Shown: positions 1 through 9,933 of the stretch, piece after piece
Numbering within the stretch: position 1 is the stretch's first letter
How the letters are laid out: every line of letters begins with the position of its first letter
NCBI GenBank assembly: GCA_963848825.1
Contig: CAWKFA010000017.1
Coordinates: 310,001-374,000, forward strand
Length of the DNA: 64,000 bases
Direction: 5' to 3'
Source of the DNA: CAVVSQ01 sp963848825
GTDB lineage: Bacteria > Planctomycetota > Planctomycetia > Gemmatales > Gemmataceae
The notes under the pieces: generated by a model
What the model was told of the DNA's origin: nothing
The model's input: only the letters and a program-made list of their open reading frames with translations
Database searches by the model: none
Translations under genes and position numbers: made by a program

Positions 1-1
1 C

Positions 2-3000
2 GGGTGGACGGGTTGGACTACCAGCATTGGCTTTATTTATCGGGTCGACAATGGCCCGAATGACCTCCTGGCAAACAGCAAAAATGTCAGCGATTACACG
101 ATTCCAACGGACAATGGAACGGGAAATCTGTTTCGTCTCCCCAGCCTGACAAAGACCGGCGCGGGCACCTTGACGCTAGGTGCCGTCAATTCTTTTCTGG
201 GTGCCGCAGTGATCAATCAGGGGACTGTCGTGGCAGCGGTGGACGGTGCATTAGGCACGTCCAGCACCGGCGGCACGTATGTAAGCCAAGGCGCCTCGCT
301 CATTTTGCCGGCAGGCCTCGCCTATCAAACGGCCTCCCAAGTATTCCTCGCTGGAACAGGTGTCGGCGGCAATGGTGCCTTGGAAAGCCAGGGGGACGGC
401 ACTTCCTTCGCTGGGTCCATAACGCTTGCTGCCCCTGCCAGCATCGGGTCGGATGCGGGCAAGTTAACGTTCGGCGCCGCCACCATCAATCTAGCCGGGA
501 GCAATCTGGCATTGGCGGGGCCAGGCAATTTCAACATTACCGACGGTGTCACGGGAATGCAGGGGGCAGGCATAACCAAGGTTGGCGGCGGTACAGCGAC
601 CTTGTCAGGGAACAACAGTTACGGGGGCCCAACCCTGGTAAACCAAGGCATGCTGATAGCCGCTTCGAGCAATGCGCTGGGCACCGTGGCCGGAAGTATT
701 ACGATTGCGAGCGGTGCCACGCTGGGCCTGTCCGGAGGCATTACCTTGCCGGCCAAACTGCTCTACCTGGGCGGCGCCGGCGTGGGTGGCATCGGCGCGC
801 TCGATAATTTAAGCGGCATCAACAACTTCCCGGGGCCAATCACGGAGACAGCTTTCACTTCCATCGGTTCAAGTGCAGGCACATTGACTCTGGCGGGCAA
901 CATTTCGACGGTTACGCCGGGGCTTTTGGAAACCCAGATTGGTGAATTTGATGCATATGCCGATCCAGCCGCCGGCAATCCAGTATTGGGGTCGGATTTC
1001 GTGCTTGATCCTCAAATGGCTGAGTTGAAAAACGCAGTACTCCAATCCCAGGCCTTGCCAACTTATGAGCACCTCTGGACAGAATATGACACCTGGATCT
1101 ACTCGGGACAGATCTATTTCCCAAATTACAACAATACAGGTTTCGGCACTCTCTCCTTCGCCAGAAATGTTGATGACACCGCGTTGCTTAGAATCGATGG
1201 CGTGGCCTACCCTAGCAGTTCCGTTTACGGCGATACTACCGCCACCGGCCCAATCACCTTGTCCACTGGATGGCATAGCTTCGACCTTCGTTTGGCCAAC
1301 CTTGTCGGGGTGGGTGGGTCCTTCGATTTCAATAACAGCGGCTGGACCGGTTGGAGCAACAACAATGGCTTCGTCTACCGCGTGGATAACGGCCCTGCAG
1401 ATTCGCTGGCCAGTAGCAAAAATGTCAATGATTATGTTATCCCGTCAGACGACGGTTCGGGGAGCTTTTTCCGGTATATTTCAACGACCTCCGGCCTGAC
1501 AAAGACCGGTTCCGGTACGGTTGGTCTGTCCGGCACAAACAACTTCGTCGGCCGGCTGACGATCAATGCCGGCACGCTGCTGGTCGATGGCACGTTGACC
1601 GGCGGGGCGGTCAGCGTCGCAGGCGGCACACTCGGTGGGGGCGGAACGATCAAGTCGGCGGTGGCCGTTGCTGCCGTCAGCAACCTCTCTCCCGGCGATG
1701 GCCCCGCCACAACCGCAACGCTCCAAACCGAAAGCCTGCAACTGGACAAAGGTAGCATCTTGAATATCGCACTCGGTGGTGCCAGCCCTGGGCAATACGA
1801 TCAATTCGTCATCAGTCCCACGGGCACGGTCAACCTGAACGGCGATGGGGCGGACCTTGGCGGGGCAACGCTCAATATCTCTCTCGTGAGCGGGTTCACG
1901 CCTACCGTGGGCCAACGGTTTGAAATCATCGACAACCAGGGTTCCAGCGCCGTGGCCGGAAGTTTCCTCGGTCCTATAAACGACGGCGGCACGATTGTCG
2001 TCAACAACCTCTATGCATTTACCGTGAGCTATATAGGTGGCGACGGCAATGACGTGGTATTAACGGCGGTGGCACTGGTGCCTACCGCCACGGCGATCAG
2101 CTCGACACCCAAGCCTTCGAGCTACGGTCAGTCGGTTTCTTTTACCGCTGCCGTTAATGCCGCGGGTGCTCCCGTGACCACAGGCACCGTCACCTTCGAA
2201 GAAGGGAGCACGATTCTGGCAGGCTATGTACCTTTGGATGCCAACGGTCACGCCGGCTTTTCAATTGCCACTCTTCCCGCTTTGGGCAGCGCGCATATTA
2301 TCACGGCCTTGTACAACGGCACCGGTCAATTTCAGGGGAGCAGCGGGACTGCGAGCCAAACGGTCAATCCGCGTGCCATGTCCGTCACCGCGAATGCCGA
2401 GACCAAAACCTATGGAACCACTGACCCGGCACTTACCTACCAAATAACCGCCGGCGCACTTGTATCAGGAGATGTCTTTACCGGCGCGCTAACCCGAGTG
2501 CCTGGGGAAACCCTCGGCAGTTATGCGATTCAGCAAGGAACGCTGGCCCTGAACGGCAATTACGCACTTACCTATGTCGCGGCCAAACTGATCATTACTC
2601 CGGCCAATTTCGTGGTCAGTGTACCGGGCGGCAACACAGTCGTCGCTGGCGCCCCCTTCCTCGTCACTGTTCAAGCGGTCGATTCCTTCGGCAATCCTGT
2701 AACCGGTTACAGCGGCCCACCCGGCGTCACAATCACCGCCAGCCCGCCCGATCCCCAGAGCAATTTCCAAATCTCCAGCGCCCTGCAAAATCTAAACGTC
2801 GGCTTCGGTTTTTTCCAGGGGAATCTGGCAACCGCTGGCACTTATACACTCACCGCGGTCGGCGGCGACTTTTCAGGCACCAGCCTCCCCATCACCGTAA
2901 TCCCGGCGAAAAACTCATACTTCACGGTTGCCGCTCCCCCCGCCGCCACCACGGGTAACCTCGTCAACGTCACGGTCAAAGCCCATGACCAATTTGGCAA

Positions 3001-5464
3001 CCTCGCCACCGGCTACAACGGCCTCGTCCAACTTACCAGTACGGATCTTGCCGCCGCCTTGGGTACCAATTACACCTTTACGACTGGTGCCGGCCAGGAT
3101 AACGGCGTGCATACTTTCAGCGTCACGCTGAATACCAGCGGCGGTCAAACTATCACGGCCACCGACATACACGCGACGAATCCTACGGTCACGGGCATCA
3201 GCAGCCCAGTCACAACGCGCGGCCTGGTAGTCACGGCATTGACGCCGACGCCAACCGGATTCACGGCAACTTTTAGCAAAGCGTTTGTGCCGGCGGACCT
3301 CACACTCTATGGGTCGAACCTGAAAACGGTGGCGGATGTTGTTTTGTCAGGAAATAACGGCGTGGGTCCCGTGCATGGCTCGCTAATAATCGACCCCGCA
3401 AATCAATCATTCACGTTCAAGGCAACTGCCAGCTACCTGCAATTGCTTAACAGCATCCATGGCGGGAATGATTCTGTCGTGCTGCCGGACGCAACCTATA
3501 CGGTTAAATTAATAAGTGGCTCGGGTTCCAATGGACTTCTGGATGCGCTCGGTGCCGATCTGGACGGGGCCAATAATGCGGGCCATGCGAACTATACCAC
3601 CACTTTCACGACCCATTACCAGGCCAACGCCACGCCGGTTTTAGCGCTACCCGATTTCGCGCGCGGACCTGACAGCAATACGCCGATCAAGGTGCCCAAC
3701 AATGCTGCCGCCGGAATCCCGATCACGGTCTACAACGCCGCCAACGTGACGGACGTGACGTTCACGCTTGCTTACAACCCTTCGCTTCTCAACATCTCTG
3801 GCACTCTCGCCGGTGCAACAAGCGATGCCACCGACCCTGCGGCCGTCCTCACCCTGGTGTCCAACAGCGGCGGTGTGGCTACCTTCCATTACGCAGACAA
3901 CAACCCGCAATCCGCGACGCCTGCTAACCCTCTGGTGCTTGGCGATATCATGGCGGTGGTTCCTTCCAGCGCGGGTGCCGCCGCCCTCGGTCTCTACCAG
4001 GTCAAGGAACAACTTCAACTCGGCAGTATCTTCATCAACAACGGTGGCGTCACCGGTGCGGTCACTGCCAACGGCGTTCATATAAACGCCTATCTGGGCG
4101 ACCTTAATGGCGACAAAGTCATCGACGGCTTAGATGAATTGACAGCCAATACCGTGGCCATCGGGGCAGCCCCGGGCTTCAGCGCTTATGTGCAAACTGA
4201 TCCGGCGCTTGTCGGCGACGTAGCGGGCGATCTTTCCGTAGATGCCGGTGACGTAAGCACGATCGACGCCTATGTGGCACAACTTCAACCGGGACAAATT
4301 CCGGAGTCGCCCACGCAGTTGGCCACGAACAACGCGAGTTACGTGAACCCGAATAGCATGCATTCGCCGAATGCTGCCGATCCAACATTGAGCCTGGCAA
4401 CCTCTGAGCCTACGACCATTGGCGCTCCCTTCGCGGTCGATGTATCCGTGATTATCGACCATCCGCATCCCGTCGGCAGCACCGGACTGACCGAAGCGAC
4501 GCTGGTGCTCACGTATGATCCGTCAGCGCTGAGCGTTTCGCCTTCGGATATTACGCTGGGCTCGATCCCGAGAGCGGGCAGCGGTTGGCAACTGTCGCCA
4601 GTGGTGGATCAAGCAACGGGCCGGATCGGCATTCAGCTTTACAGCTCGACGCCAATCGCCGCCACGCAAGCGGGCAGCCTGGTGAATATCACGTTCCATG
4701 TCCAGCCGGGCGCGACGGTGCCGGCCGTGCAGCTTGTGAACGCGGCCACCCCGAGTGGTCAGTGGTTTGGTACAGTATTGGCGGATTCTCAGGGAGGTCT
4801 GATCCTTAGCCCCGGCGTGGATCAGGTGCTTTTGCCGACCGGTTTCGACATTGTTTCCGCGGCCACTTCCACCAGCCCGAAAAGCACCGACGCGACAGGA
4901 CGGACCAACCAGCCGGTATTGGTCGATGCCCTGGCCAAGAACGATCCACAGGAAACAATAGGGACCTCTCTCGTTGGCGGTTCTGAAAGCGGGAACGGAA
5001 CACCCTCGGCTGTCCTGAAGAACACCTCGGCGGCATGGGAAACAGGCCACATAATATCAGCAAGCGTGGTGGCTAACGGGTCCTTGGGTTTCCCAACCAA
5101 CATGGCCACGTTACCTGGCGGCCAAACATTCCACATTGGCAACATGCCACTGCTCAACACACTTCTCCTTTGGAATAGCCCAGCACAGATGATGGCGGAA
5201 CGGTTGTTCCAGGTCCTGGCTCGTAGTGCAGATACCCCGAACAAGCCCGGGTCGGTGGATCAGTCTCTCCATGGATTGATTTGGGATGGGGCGTCTGGTT
5301 TAGATTGGCTCGATTCGCCAAGCCAATCCCAGGCGGTAGGTACTGAGCCCGGTCCCTTCGCCGAAAAGCCGGACCAGCATGCAAACGATCAATATGACGT
5401 TCCAGATAACGCCGTGGTGGATCGGGCTTTTGCCGAGCTGTCAGCCAGTGCATCCAGACACTGA
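2..5464 (+). CDS. Secreted surface protein with PATR, PA14-like, Ig/MBG, cohesin and dockerin modules (5' end outside window)
   Basis: The frame is open from base 2, so the gene starts upstream; the TTG near 170 is only an internal codon. Modules in order: the tail of a PA14-like domain; autotransporter-type beta-strand repeats (LTKTGAGTLTL, ITKVGGGTATL, LTKTGSGTVGL); a full PA14-like domain near nt 1060-1400; a Big_3-type Ig domain (nt 2090-2370); an MBG domain (nt 2380-2600); two filamin-like Ig repeats (nt 2610-3230); a cohesin-like domain (nt 3650-4080); a dockerin-like pair of calcium loops (GDLNGDKVIDGLD and GDVAGDLSVDAGD, nt 4090-4280); and a second cohesin-like domain (nt 4400-4810). 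The C-terminal ~900 residues are paralogous to the 15.4-23.9 kb protein. The last ~7 residues and the stop lie in RAYT-derived DNA, so the native C-terminus was probably lost. A scaffold or adhesin role at the surface is inferred. Confidence 0.85.
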   Translation, partial: GWTGWTTSIGFIYRVDNGPNDLLANSKNVSDYTIPTDNGTGNLFRLPSLTKTGAGTLTLGAVNSFLGAAVINQGTVVAAVDGALGTSSTGGTYVSQGASLILPAGLAYQTASQVFLAGTGVGGNGALESQGDGTSFAGSITLAAPASIGSDAGKLTFGAATINLAGSNLALAGPGNFNITDGVTGMQGAGITKVGGGTATLSGNNSYGGPTLVNQGMLIAASSNALGTVAGSITIASGATLGLSGGITLPAKLLYLGGAGVGGIGALDNLSGINNFPGPITETAFTSIGSSAGTLTLAGNISTVTPGLLETQIGEFDAYADPAAGNPVLGSDFVLDPQMAELKNAVLQSQALPTYEHLWTEYDTWIYSGQIYFPNYNNTGFGTLSFARNVDDTALLRIDGVAYPSSSVYGDTTATGPITLSTGWHSFDLRLANLVGVGGSFDFNNSGWTGWSNNNGFVYRVDNGPADSLASSKNVNDYVIPSDDGSGSFFRYISTTSGLTKTGSGTVGLSGTNNFVGRLTINAGTLLVDGTLTGGAVSVAGGTLGGGGTIKSAVAVAAVSNLSPGDGPATTATLQTESLQLDKGSILNIALGGASPGQYDQFVISPTGTVNLNGDGADLGGATLNISLVSGFTPTVGQRFEIIDNQGSSAVAGSFLGPINDGGTIVVNNLYAFTVSYIGGDGNDVVLTAVALVPTATAISSTPKPSSYGQSVSFTAAVNAAGAPVTTGTVTFEEGSTILAGYVPLDANGHAGFSIATLPALGSAHIITALYNGTGQFQGSSGTASQTVNPRAMSVTANAETKTYGTTDPALTYQITAGALVSGDVFTGALTRVPGETLGSYAIQQGTLALNGNYALTYVAAKLIITPANFVVSVPGGNTVVAGAPFLVTVQAVDSFGNPVTGYSGPPGVTITASPPDPQSNFQISSALQNLNVGFGFFQGNLATAGTYTLTAVGGDFSGTSLPITVIPAKNSYFTVAAPPAATTGNLVNVTVKAHDQFGNLATGYNGLVQLTSTDLAAALGTNYTFTTGAGQDNGVHTFSVTLNTSGGQTITATDIHATNPTVTGISSPVTTRGLVVTALTPTPTGFTATFSKAFVPADLTLYGSNLKTVADVVLSGNNGVGPVHGSLIIDPANQSFTFKATASYLQLLNSIHGGNDSVVLPDATYTVKLISGSGSNGLLDALGADLDGANNAGHANYTTTFTTHYQANATPVLALPDFARGPDSNTPIKVPNNAAAGIPITVYNAANVTDVTFTLAYNPSLLNISGTLAGATSDATDPAAVLTLVSNSGGVATFHYADNNPQSATPANPLVLGDIMAVVPSSAGAAALGLYQVKEQLQLGSIFINNGGVTGAVTANGVHINAYLGDLNGDKVIDGLDELTANTVAIGAAPGFSAYVQTDPALVGDVAGDLSVDAGDVSTIDAYVAQLQPGQIPESPTQLATNNASYVNPNSMHSPNAADPTLSLATSEPTTIGAPFAVDVSVIIDHPHPVGSTGLTEATLVLTYDPSALSVSPSDITLGSIPRAGSGWQLSPVVDQATGRIGIQLYSSTPIAATQAGSLVNITFHVQPGATVPAVQLVNAATPSGQWFGTVLADSQGGLILSPGVDQVLLPTGFDIVSAATSTSPKSTDATGRTNQPVLVDALAKNDPQETIGTSLVGGSESGNGTPSAVLKNTSAAWETGHIISASVVANGSLGFPTNMATLPGGQTFHIGNMPLLNTLLLWNSPAQMMAERLFQVLARSADTPNKPGSVDQSLHGLIWDGASGLDWLDSPSQSQAVGTEPGPFAEKPDQHANDQYDVPDNAVVDRAFAELSASASRH

Positions 5465-5677
5465 GATCACCGTCATTTTCAGGCAGGACGGCCAAGTGAA
5501 AATGGTTTGGCATCAGGCAGAAAGCGAGGACTGGCATGGGGATTTCCACGAAGGCATGGTAAATCGCCTTCAGGAAAGCATGATAATCGCCCTCCTCGTG
5601 AAAAACCTGGCGCCGACCGTTGCCGCGGTTGAGCACATGGTAGCAAACGCCGCCGACAGAGGCTCGTGCAGTGCGGG
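5443..5677 (-). pseudogene. RAYT transposase 5' fragment (copy 1)
   Basis: On the minus strand this matches the first ~80 residues of the intact RAYT at 24.6 kb, including the HUH motif (PNHFHLAVLP) and the sequence through SVWMHWL. The match stops abruptly at 5443, and at 5677 just before the initiator codon. No REP-like end is present on either side. The fragment overlaps the end of the upstream surface gene and supplies its stop codon. It is a dead remnant. Confidence 0.85.
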
Positions 5678-5919
5678 CCTGTCATGGGTTAACCTTAGAC
5701 AATCCTGCGAGCCAGTCTGGTGAGATTAAGGAATACCCTCCCGGTGGAGTCCCTGTCAGAATTCGTAGAATTGCGCGCTCCATCGATACGGGAACGGCGC
5801 TTTAGGGAATAGCGGGCCAACCAGTTCCAGGGCGACGAATCGCGCTTGGTAGCCTGGTTGCGGCGGGCCTAGATCAACGGCCATCGGGTTGAATACGCAT
5901 AATATTCTGGAGATTCACG

Positions 5920-7545
5920 ATGCCCGATACTCCCTCTCCCTCCGAGCGCGACGAGCGTCTCGAACGCATTCTCGCCGCCTATGTGCATGCCGTTGAAGCC
6001 GGCACGGCTCCCGATCGCGCCGAACTCCTCAAACAATACCCGGACCTGGCCGCCGACCTTGGCTCGTTCTTCCGCAATCGTGATGCCATGGAACACATCG
6101 CCCAGCCGATTAAGGAGCAATCGCCGGCACTGGCCGAGACCATCGGGGCATCCGAGACGCCCAACACCGGTGTCGGTACCACCCTGCGTTATTTTGGGGA
6201 CTACGAACTCGTCAAAGAAATCGCCCGCGGCGGCATGGGTGTTGTCTACCGAGCCAAGCAAGTGAGCCTTAACCGTATTGTTGCGGTGAAGATGATTCTT
6301 GCCGGGCAACTTGCGTCGGAAGCCGATGTGGAGCGGTTCAAGACGGAAGCGGAGGCGGCGGCGGGCTTGGATCATCCGAACATCGTGCCCATCTACGAAG
6401 TCGGCGAACATGAGGGGCAGCATTATTTTTCCATGAAATTTGTGGAAGGGCAGAGTCTCGCTCAGCACCTGGCCAATGGGCTGCCGACCAATCCGGAAGC
6501 CGCTACGTTGCTGCACGTCTGCGCCCAGGCAGTCTACCATGCCCACGAGCGCGGCGTCATCCATCGAGATTTGAAACCGGCCAACATCCTACTTCAGGCA
6601 CGGACCAAGGAAGCGGGGCCGGCAGCACCGCTTGCGGGATCCGGCGGCAAACCCGCGTTGGCGGATTACGAACCGGTGATTTCGGATTTCGGCCTGGCGA
6701 AGCAGACCGGACGCGGGCAAGGACTGACGGCAAACAGTCACGTCTTGGGCACACCGGCGTTCATGCCCCCGGAACAGGCTGCCGGGGCGGGCAAGACCAT
6801 CGGGCCGGCGGCAGACGTTTATTCCCTTGGTGCAGTACTGTATGCCCTGTTGACCGGGCGGCCTCCGTTCCAAGCCGGCACCGTTATGGACACGCTCCTT
6901 CAGGTGATCGACCAGGATCCGGTTCCGCCTTCCCAGCTCAACCCGAAAACAGCCCGCGACCTGGAAACGATCTGCCTCAAATGTTTGGAGAAGCGGCCCG
7001 AGCGTCGCTACGCCTCGGCGCGAGAGCTGGCCGAGGACCTGGAGCGATTCTTGAATTACGAGCCGATTCACGCCAGGCCAATCAATTTGCTTCGTAAAGC
7101 AGGCGTTTGGTTCAAACGGAGGCCGTGGCGAGTCACGGCCGCCGCCGTCCTCGGCGTGTTGGCCGTGCTAGGGCTGGCCTACGGATTTGCGCCGAAATAC
7201 GTCACCGCGACTGGCGGATCGCGCTTTTGCAAGCTCAGGTGGCCCGGCAAGCTATCCGCACACCGCCGACGGAACGCCGCGAGAAAGACGCGCCAGGCCA
7301 AGCCGAGCCGGCAGCCCAGCAGGCGTTGGCGTTTCTGCGACAAGCGGCCGGTATTCGCCCCGATACTCGGTTATACGAAGAGGCCCTGGACGTCTGGCTT
7401 ACAGAAGGAAAGTGCGGGCGACGAATTGTTCCCAGCAAATCGCTTGGACCGCAAGATTTTCCGGTTGATTTCAAGGAGGCCCCTGTCCATGGCCCGTTTC
7501 GATGGAGTCTTGATGGCCGATGGTTGCTGTTGCGAGGCGTTCTGA
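5920..7545 (+). CDS. Ser/Thr protein kinase, membrane-anchored; frame lost after the TM segment
   Basis: A Hanks-type kinase. Residues 1-90 are the N-terminal helical region common before planctomycete kinases. The kinase domain follows: glycine loop RGGMGVVY (103-110), ATP-binding lysine K124 (VAVKM), catalytic loop HRDLKPANILL (215-225), DFG (256-258), PPEQ replacing APE (283-286), and DVYSLGAVLY (299-308). A transmembrane segment lies at about 404-424. A GGAG ribosome-binding site precedes the ATG. After about residue 426 (nt ~7200) the translation becomes arginine-rich nonsense, while the +2 frame begins sensible sequence at once, so this is probably the N-terminal half of one protein with the next entry. 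The shift has the phase of one missing base. The likely role is phosphorylation signalling from the cytoplasm across the inner membrane. Confidence 0.9.
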   Translation: MPDTPSPSERDERLERILAAYVHAVEAGTAPDRAELLKQYPDLAADLGSFFRNRDAMEHIAQPIKEQSPALAETIGASETPNTGVGTTLRYFGDYELVKEIARGGMGVVYRAKQVSLNRIVAVKMILAGQLASEADVERFKTEAEAAAGLDHPNIVPIYEVGEHEGQHYFSMKFVEGQSLAQHLANGLPTNPEAATLLHVCAQAVYHAHERGVIHRDLKPANILLQARTKEAGPAAPLAGSGGKPALADYEPVISDFGLAKQTGRGQGLTANSHVLGTPAFMPPEQAAGAGKTIGPAADVYSLGAVLYALLTGRPPFQAGTVMDTLLQVIDQDPVPPSQLNPKTARDLETICLKCLEKRPERRYASARELAEDLERFLNYEPIHARPINLLRKAGVWFKRRPWRVTAAAVLGVLAVLGLAYGFAPKYVTATGGSRFCKLRWPGKLSAHRRRNAARKTRQAKPSRQPSRRWRFCDKRPVFAPILGYTKRPWTSGLQKESAGDELFPANRLDRKIFRLISRRPLSMARFDGVLMADGCCCEAF

Positions 7546-9374
7546 TTGATCTCCAAAACGGGAAAACGGAGCCGCTGGCCGTTCCCAATCCTCAGACGGC
7601 GATCATGGATGGGTCCGGCAATGTCTTGGTGGCGAACTCAGAACCGGGAGTAGTCACCGTTTATGACCGGGCCACCGGCGCGAAACGAAGCGTGATCGAT
7701 CGGCGGCCGAACAAGGTCGAGCAATGGCATTTTGTGCCGGCCGGCGAACGACTAGCAGTGGTGGTCGCCTCTGACAAAACCGAGGCGCAAGGTCCGGGCA
7801 CCTGCCAAATTGAGATTTGCGACGTGGCCACGGGAAAAGTGCAAAGAGCGATTCAGGTGCCGGGCGACGGCATGAGATCGATGGCTCTAAGCGGCGACGG
7901 CCGGATGCTGGCTTGGATTGGATCCCGAAACGGGGTTATCCAAGTCTATGAAACGGAAACCGGAAAGGAGGTGGCCCGGCTGTCGATTTCCAGCAGGCTG
8001 GGCATCGGGGCCATGGCCCTCGACGGCGAGGGCACGCACCTGGCCTGGTCCGAATCAGGTTGGAATAGCAGTGAACCCAATTCAGTACGCATTGTGAGCG
8101 TTGCCACGGGAGAGATGGTTGACCAACTCTGGTGCCAGGCGCCTGCCATCATCAATCGGCTAAGTTATACGCCGGATGGAAAATTCCTTCTGGCGCAGAA
8201 CGGATCCGGACTTGGCGAGGGGCCACGCTTGCGTATCTGGGAAACGGCGACCGGCAAACTGGTCTTATGGCTGCCGAGCCGAGACTTCGCGGCAGGATCG
8301 GGACCGCGCGGCGAAATTGTGATAGTCCGCCGCCAAAACGGGAGAGAGGCCGGTACTCCCGCCATTGACCTGGTACGACCAACCGAGGTTCTATCCGAGT
8401 TGGATCATGCGGGCTTGACCACATGCCTGAAGGCTTCCGATCCGGAATACCGGACTTGGATGGGGGGAAACCTCTTCGTGAATGTTATCCCTTGGTCTTT
8501 TGGCCTCACGTTTGTGGCGTTTATCATTTTCTACGCCGTAGCAATCCCCCGGCTTCAAAAAGGGCTGCCAATCCTTCCTAAAGTTGGGTTGTTGGCGGCA
8601 CTCGCGGCCGATGTAGGCGGACTGTTCAGCCTGCGGCAACTGCTGGCGTTGTTCGATCGGCCGGACTGGAACGTGGGGGACCTCTTCCTCGAAGGCATTT
8701 TCAACGTCTTTGCCATGATTATTGCCGCGCTGTTGACCTGGGACGCCGTGCGCCACTACCGCTCGAGGATTTACGGCGAGAAGTTGCCCATCTACAAAGG
8801 GCCCATGCCGGAGGAAATGCCGCGGTTTATGGGGATCTGGAAAAAGTCATTTGGCTGGTTCCTGGCGTCCTTGTTCGTTTTCGAAGGTATCGCTTACCTG
8901 GATGGTTTCGCCAAAATTGGCTTGCTTGGATTCTGCGTGTTTGGCCTGTTATTCCAGGTGCTCCTCAGCGCCTTCTTCGCCACGACGCTGTTCAGTCCCA
9001 CCGCCTTTCACGTCCAGCGTGCGGTGGACCGTTGGAAAAAATCGCATCCCCAAGTCGGCGTGGTGCCTGAGCAAGGGCCGGCCGGATTACGTCGAAAGAC
9101 GCTGGGCCGGCTCGCGCTGCTGGTGATTGTCCTGGGCTTTTTCACGATGGAAATAGTGAGGCGAATCGCGTCTGGGTCCTGGCCTCGGATCAAGGCACCG
9201 GATGAATCGGGGGATTTCATTTTCACCTTCGGCCTCGGCCAGGGCGCGCAATCTCTGTCCACGATCACGACAAGCGCGGCGGCGCTGGTCGTATTTGCCA
9301 CCGCGGTGGGGTTGTGGCGCACCCTCGCAGCCAGCCGAGCCGTGCCTGAAGTGTCGTCCTCACGCTCCGTGTGA
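7107..9374 (+). CDS. Beta-propeller-like domain plus polytopic membrane region; probable C-terminal half of the kinase gene
   Basis: Real coding sequence begins near nt 7204 (RDWRIALLQAQ); the first ~33 residues are out-of-frame kinase DNA. A short alanine/glutamine-rich helix leads into WD40/YVTN-like repeats (about nt 7480-8400) with recurrent blade motifs such as DGRWLLLRG, GDGRMLAW and PDGKFLLAQNG. The C-terminal third has at least five hydrophobic segments (about nt 8475-9345), giving a multi-spanning domain of unknown function. Planctomycete kinases often carry a propeller after the TM helix, which supports the one-gene reading; the additional polytopic tail is less usual. The domain calls are by pattern only. 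Confidence 0.65.
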   Translation: MVQTEAVASHGRRRPRRVGRARAGLRICAEIRHRDWRIALLQAQVARQAIRTPPTERREKDAPGQAEPAAQQALAFLRQAAGIRPDTRLYEEALDVWLTEGKCGRRIVPSKSLGPQDFPVDFKEAPVHGPFRWSLDGRWLLLRGVLIDLQNGKTEPLAVPNPQTAIMDGSGNVLVANSEPGVVTVYDRATGAKRSVIDRRPNKVEQWHFVPAGERLAVVVASDKTEAQGPGTCQIEICDVATGKVQRAIQVPGDGMRSMALSGDGRMLAWIGSRNGVIQVYETETGKEVARLSISSRLGIGAMALDGEGTHLAWSESGWNSSEPNSVRIVSVATGEMVDQLWCQAPAIINRLSYTPDGKFLLAQNGSGLGEGPRLRIWETATGKLVLWLPSRDFAAGSGPRGEIVIVRRQNGREAGTPAIDLVRPTEVLSELDHAGLTTCLKASDPEYRTWMGGNLFVNVIPWSFGLTFVAFIIFYAVAIPRLQKGLPILPKVGLLAALAADVGGLFSLRQLLALFDRPDWNVGDLFLEGIFNVFAMIIAALLTWDAVRHYRSRIYGEKLPIYKGPMPEEMPRFMGIWKKSFGWFLASLFVFEGIAYLDGFAKIGLLGFCVFGLLFQVLLSAFFATTLFSPTAFHVQRAVDRWKKSHPQVGVVPEQGPAGLRRKTLGRLALLVIVLGFFTMEIVRRIASGSWPRIKAPDESGDFIFTFGLGQGAQSLSTITTSAAALVVFATAVGLWRTLAASRAVPEVSSSRSV

Positions 9375-9410
9375 GGCTTCCCATGTGTTCAACACTGCAG
9401 GAGAATCACC

Positions 9411-9692
9411 ATGCCTGTGATGCTGTATGGCTCGCCTGTTTTATCACAGAGGGATGGCGCCATCACGTCAAGCGAAATGTGCAAACCCAGGCAGCGATTC
9501 TCAGTCGATAAGCCTGAGACTCGTTCGAAATCCTCCACGATTGCCGGGGCTGTCGGAATATCAAAGACGTTGAAAGGCCCTGCTGGGGCTGCTTGGGGCG
9601 TTCGTCTCGACGCCAATTCGATCCACCTGATATTGGTTGTAATCCCGGTTTTTAGTGGACGCAACCGTGCCCTTGGCACCACTGCCTCCTAA
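9411..9692 (+). CDS. Possible small ORF of unknown function
   Basis: This is a 93-codon frame with a good AGGAGA ribosome-binding site seven bases before its ATG, in the 558-bp gap between the propeller gene and the glycosidase-like gene. The protein shows no signal peptide, domain or family motif that I recognise, and the opposite strand is open over nearly the same stretch. It may be non-coding. The rest of the gap (9693-9933) shows nothing I can identify. Confidence 0.2.
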   Translation: MPVMLYGSPVLSQRDGAITSSEMCKPRQRFSVDKPETRSKSSTIAGAVGISKTLKGPAGAAWGVRLDANSIHLILVVIPVFSGRNRALGTTAS

Positions 9693-9933
9693 AGGCAAGC
9701 CTACGAAGCCACAATCGACGTATTGGTAGGCCAGAAGGCCAAGAAATTCAACGGCATCGCTATTTAGAGGATGACGGAATTCTGAGGACTGATTCCTTGA
9801 GACCCATAGAATGGAGCAAGGTGTTGATCCCATACCATTGCCTCGACGGCGCACATGCAAGGCCGTTACAACAAGACACAAGCTTCATCAAAACGGGCAC
9901 AAAACCTCAAAAATCCCGTGTGAGGTGATTATC

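Noticed and set aside
3650..4810. A cellulosome
   Set aside because: Cohesin- and dockerin-like modules are present, but no dockerin-tagged enzyme is seen in the window; only a self-assembling scaffold is a reasonable suggestion.
7150..7260. Programmed ribosomal frameshift joining kinase and propeller frames
   Set aside because: No slippery heptamer or downstream structure was evident, and similar one-base breaks occur in many unrelated genes of this window.
9389..9682. 97-codon minus-strand frame overlapping the possible small plus-strand ORF
   Set aside because: There is no ribosome-binding site or recognisable motif; the region may be non-coding on both strands.
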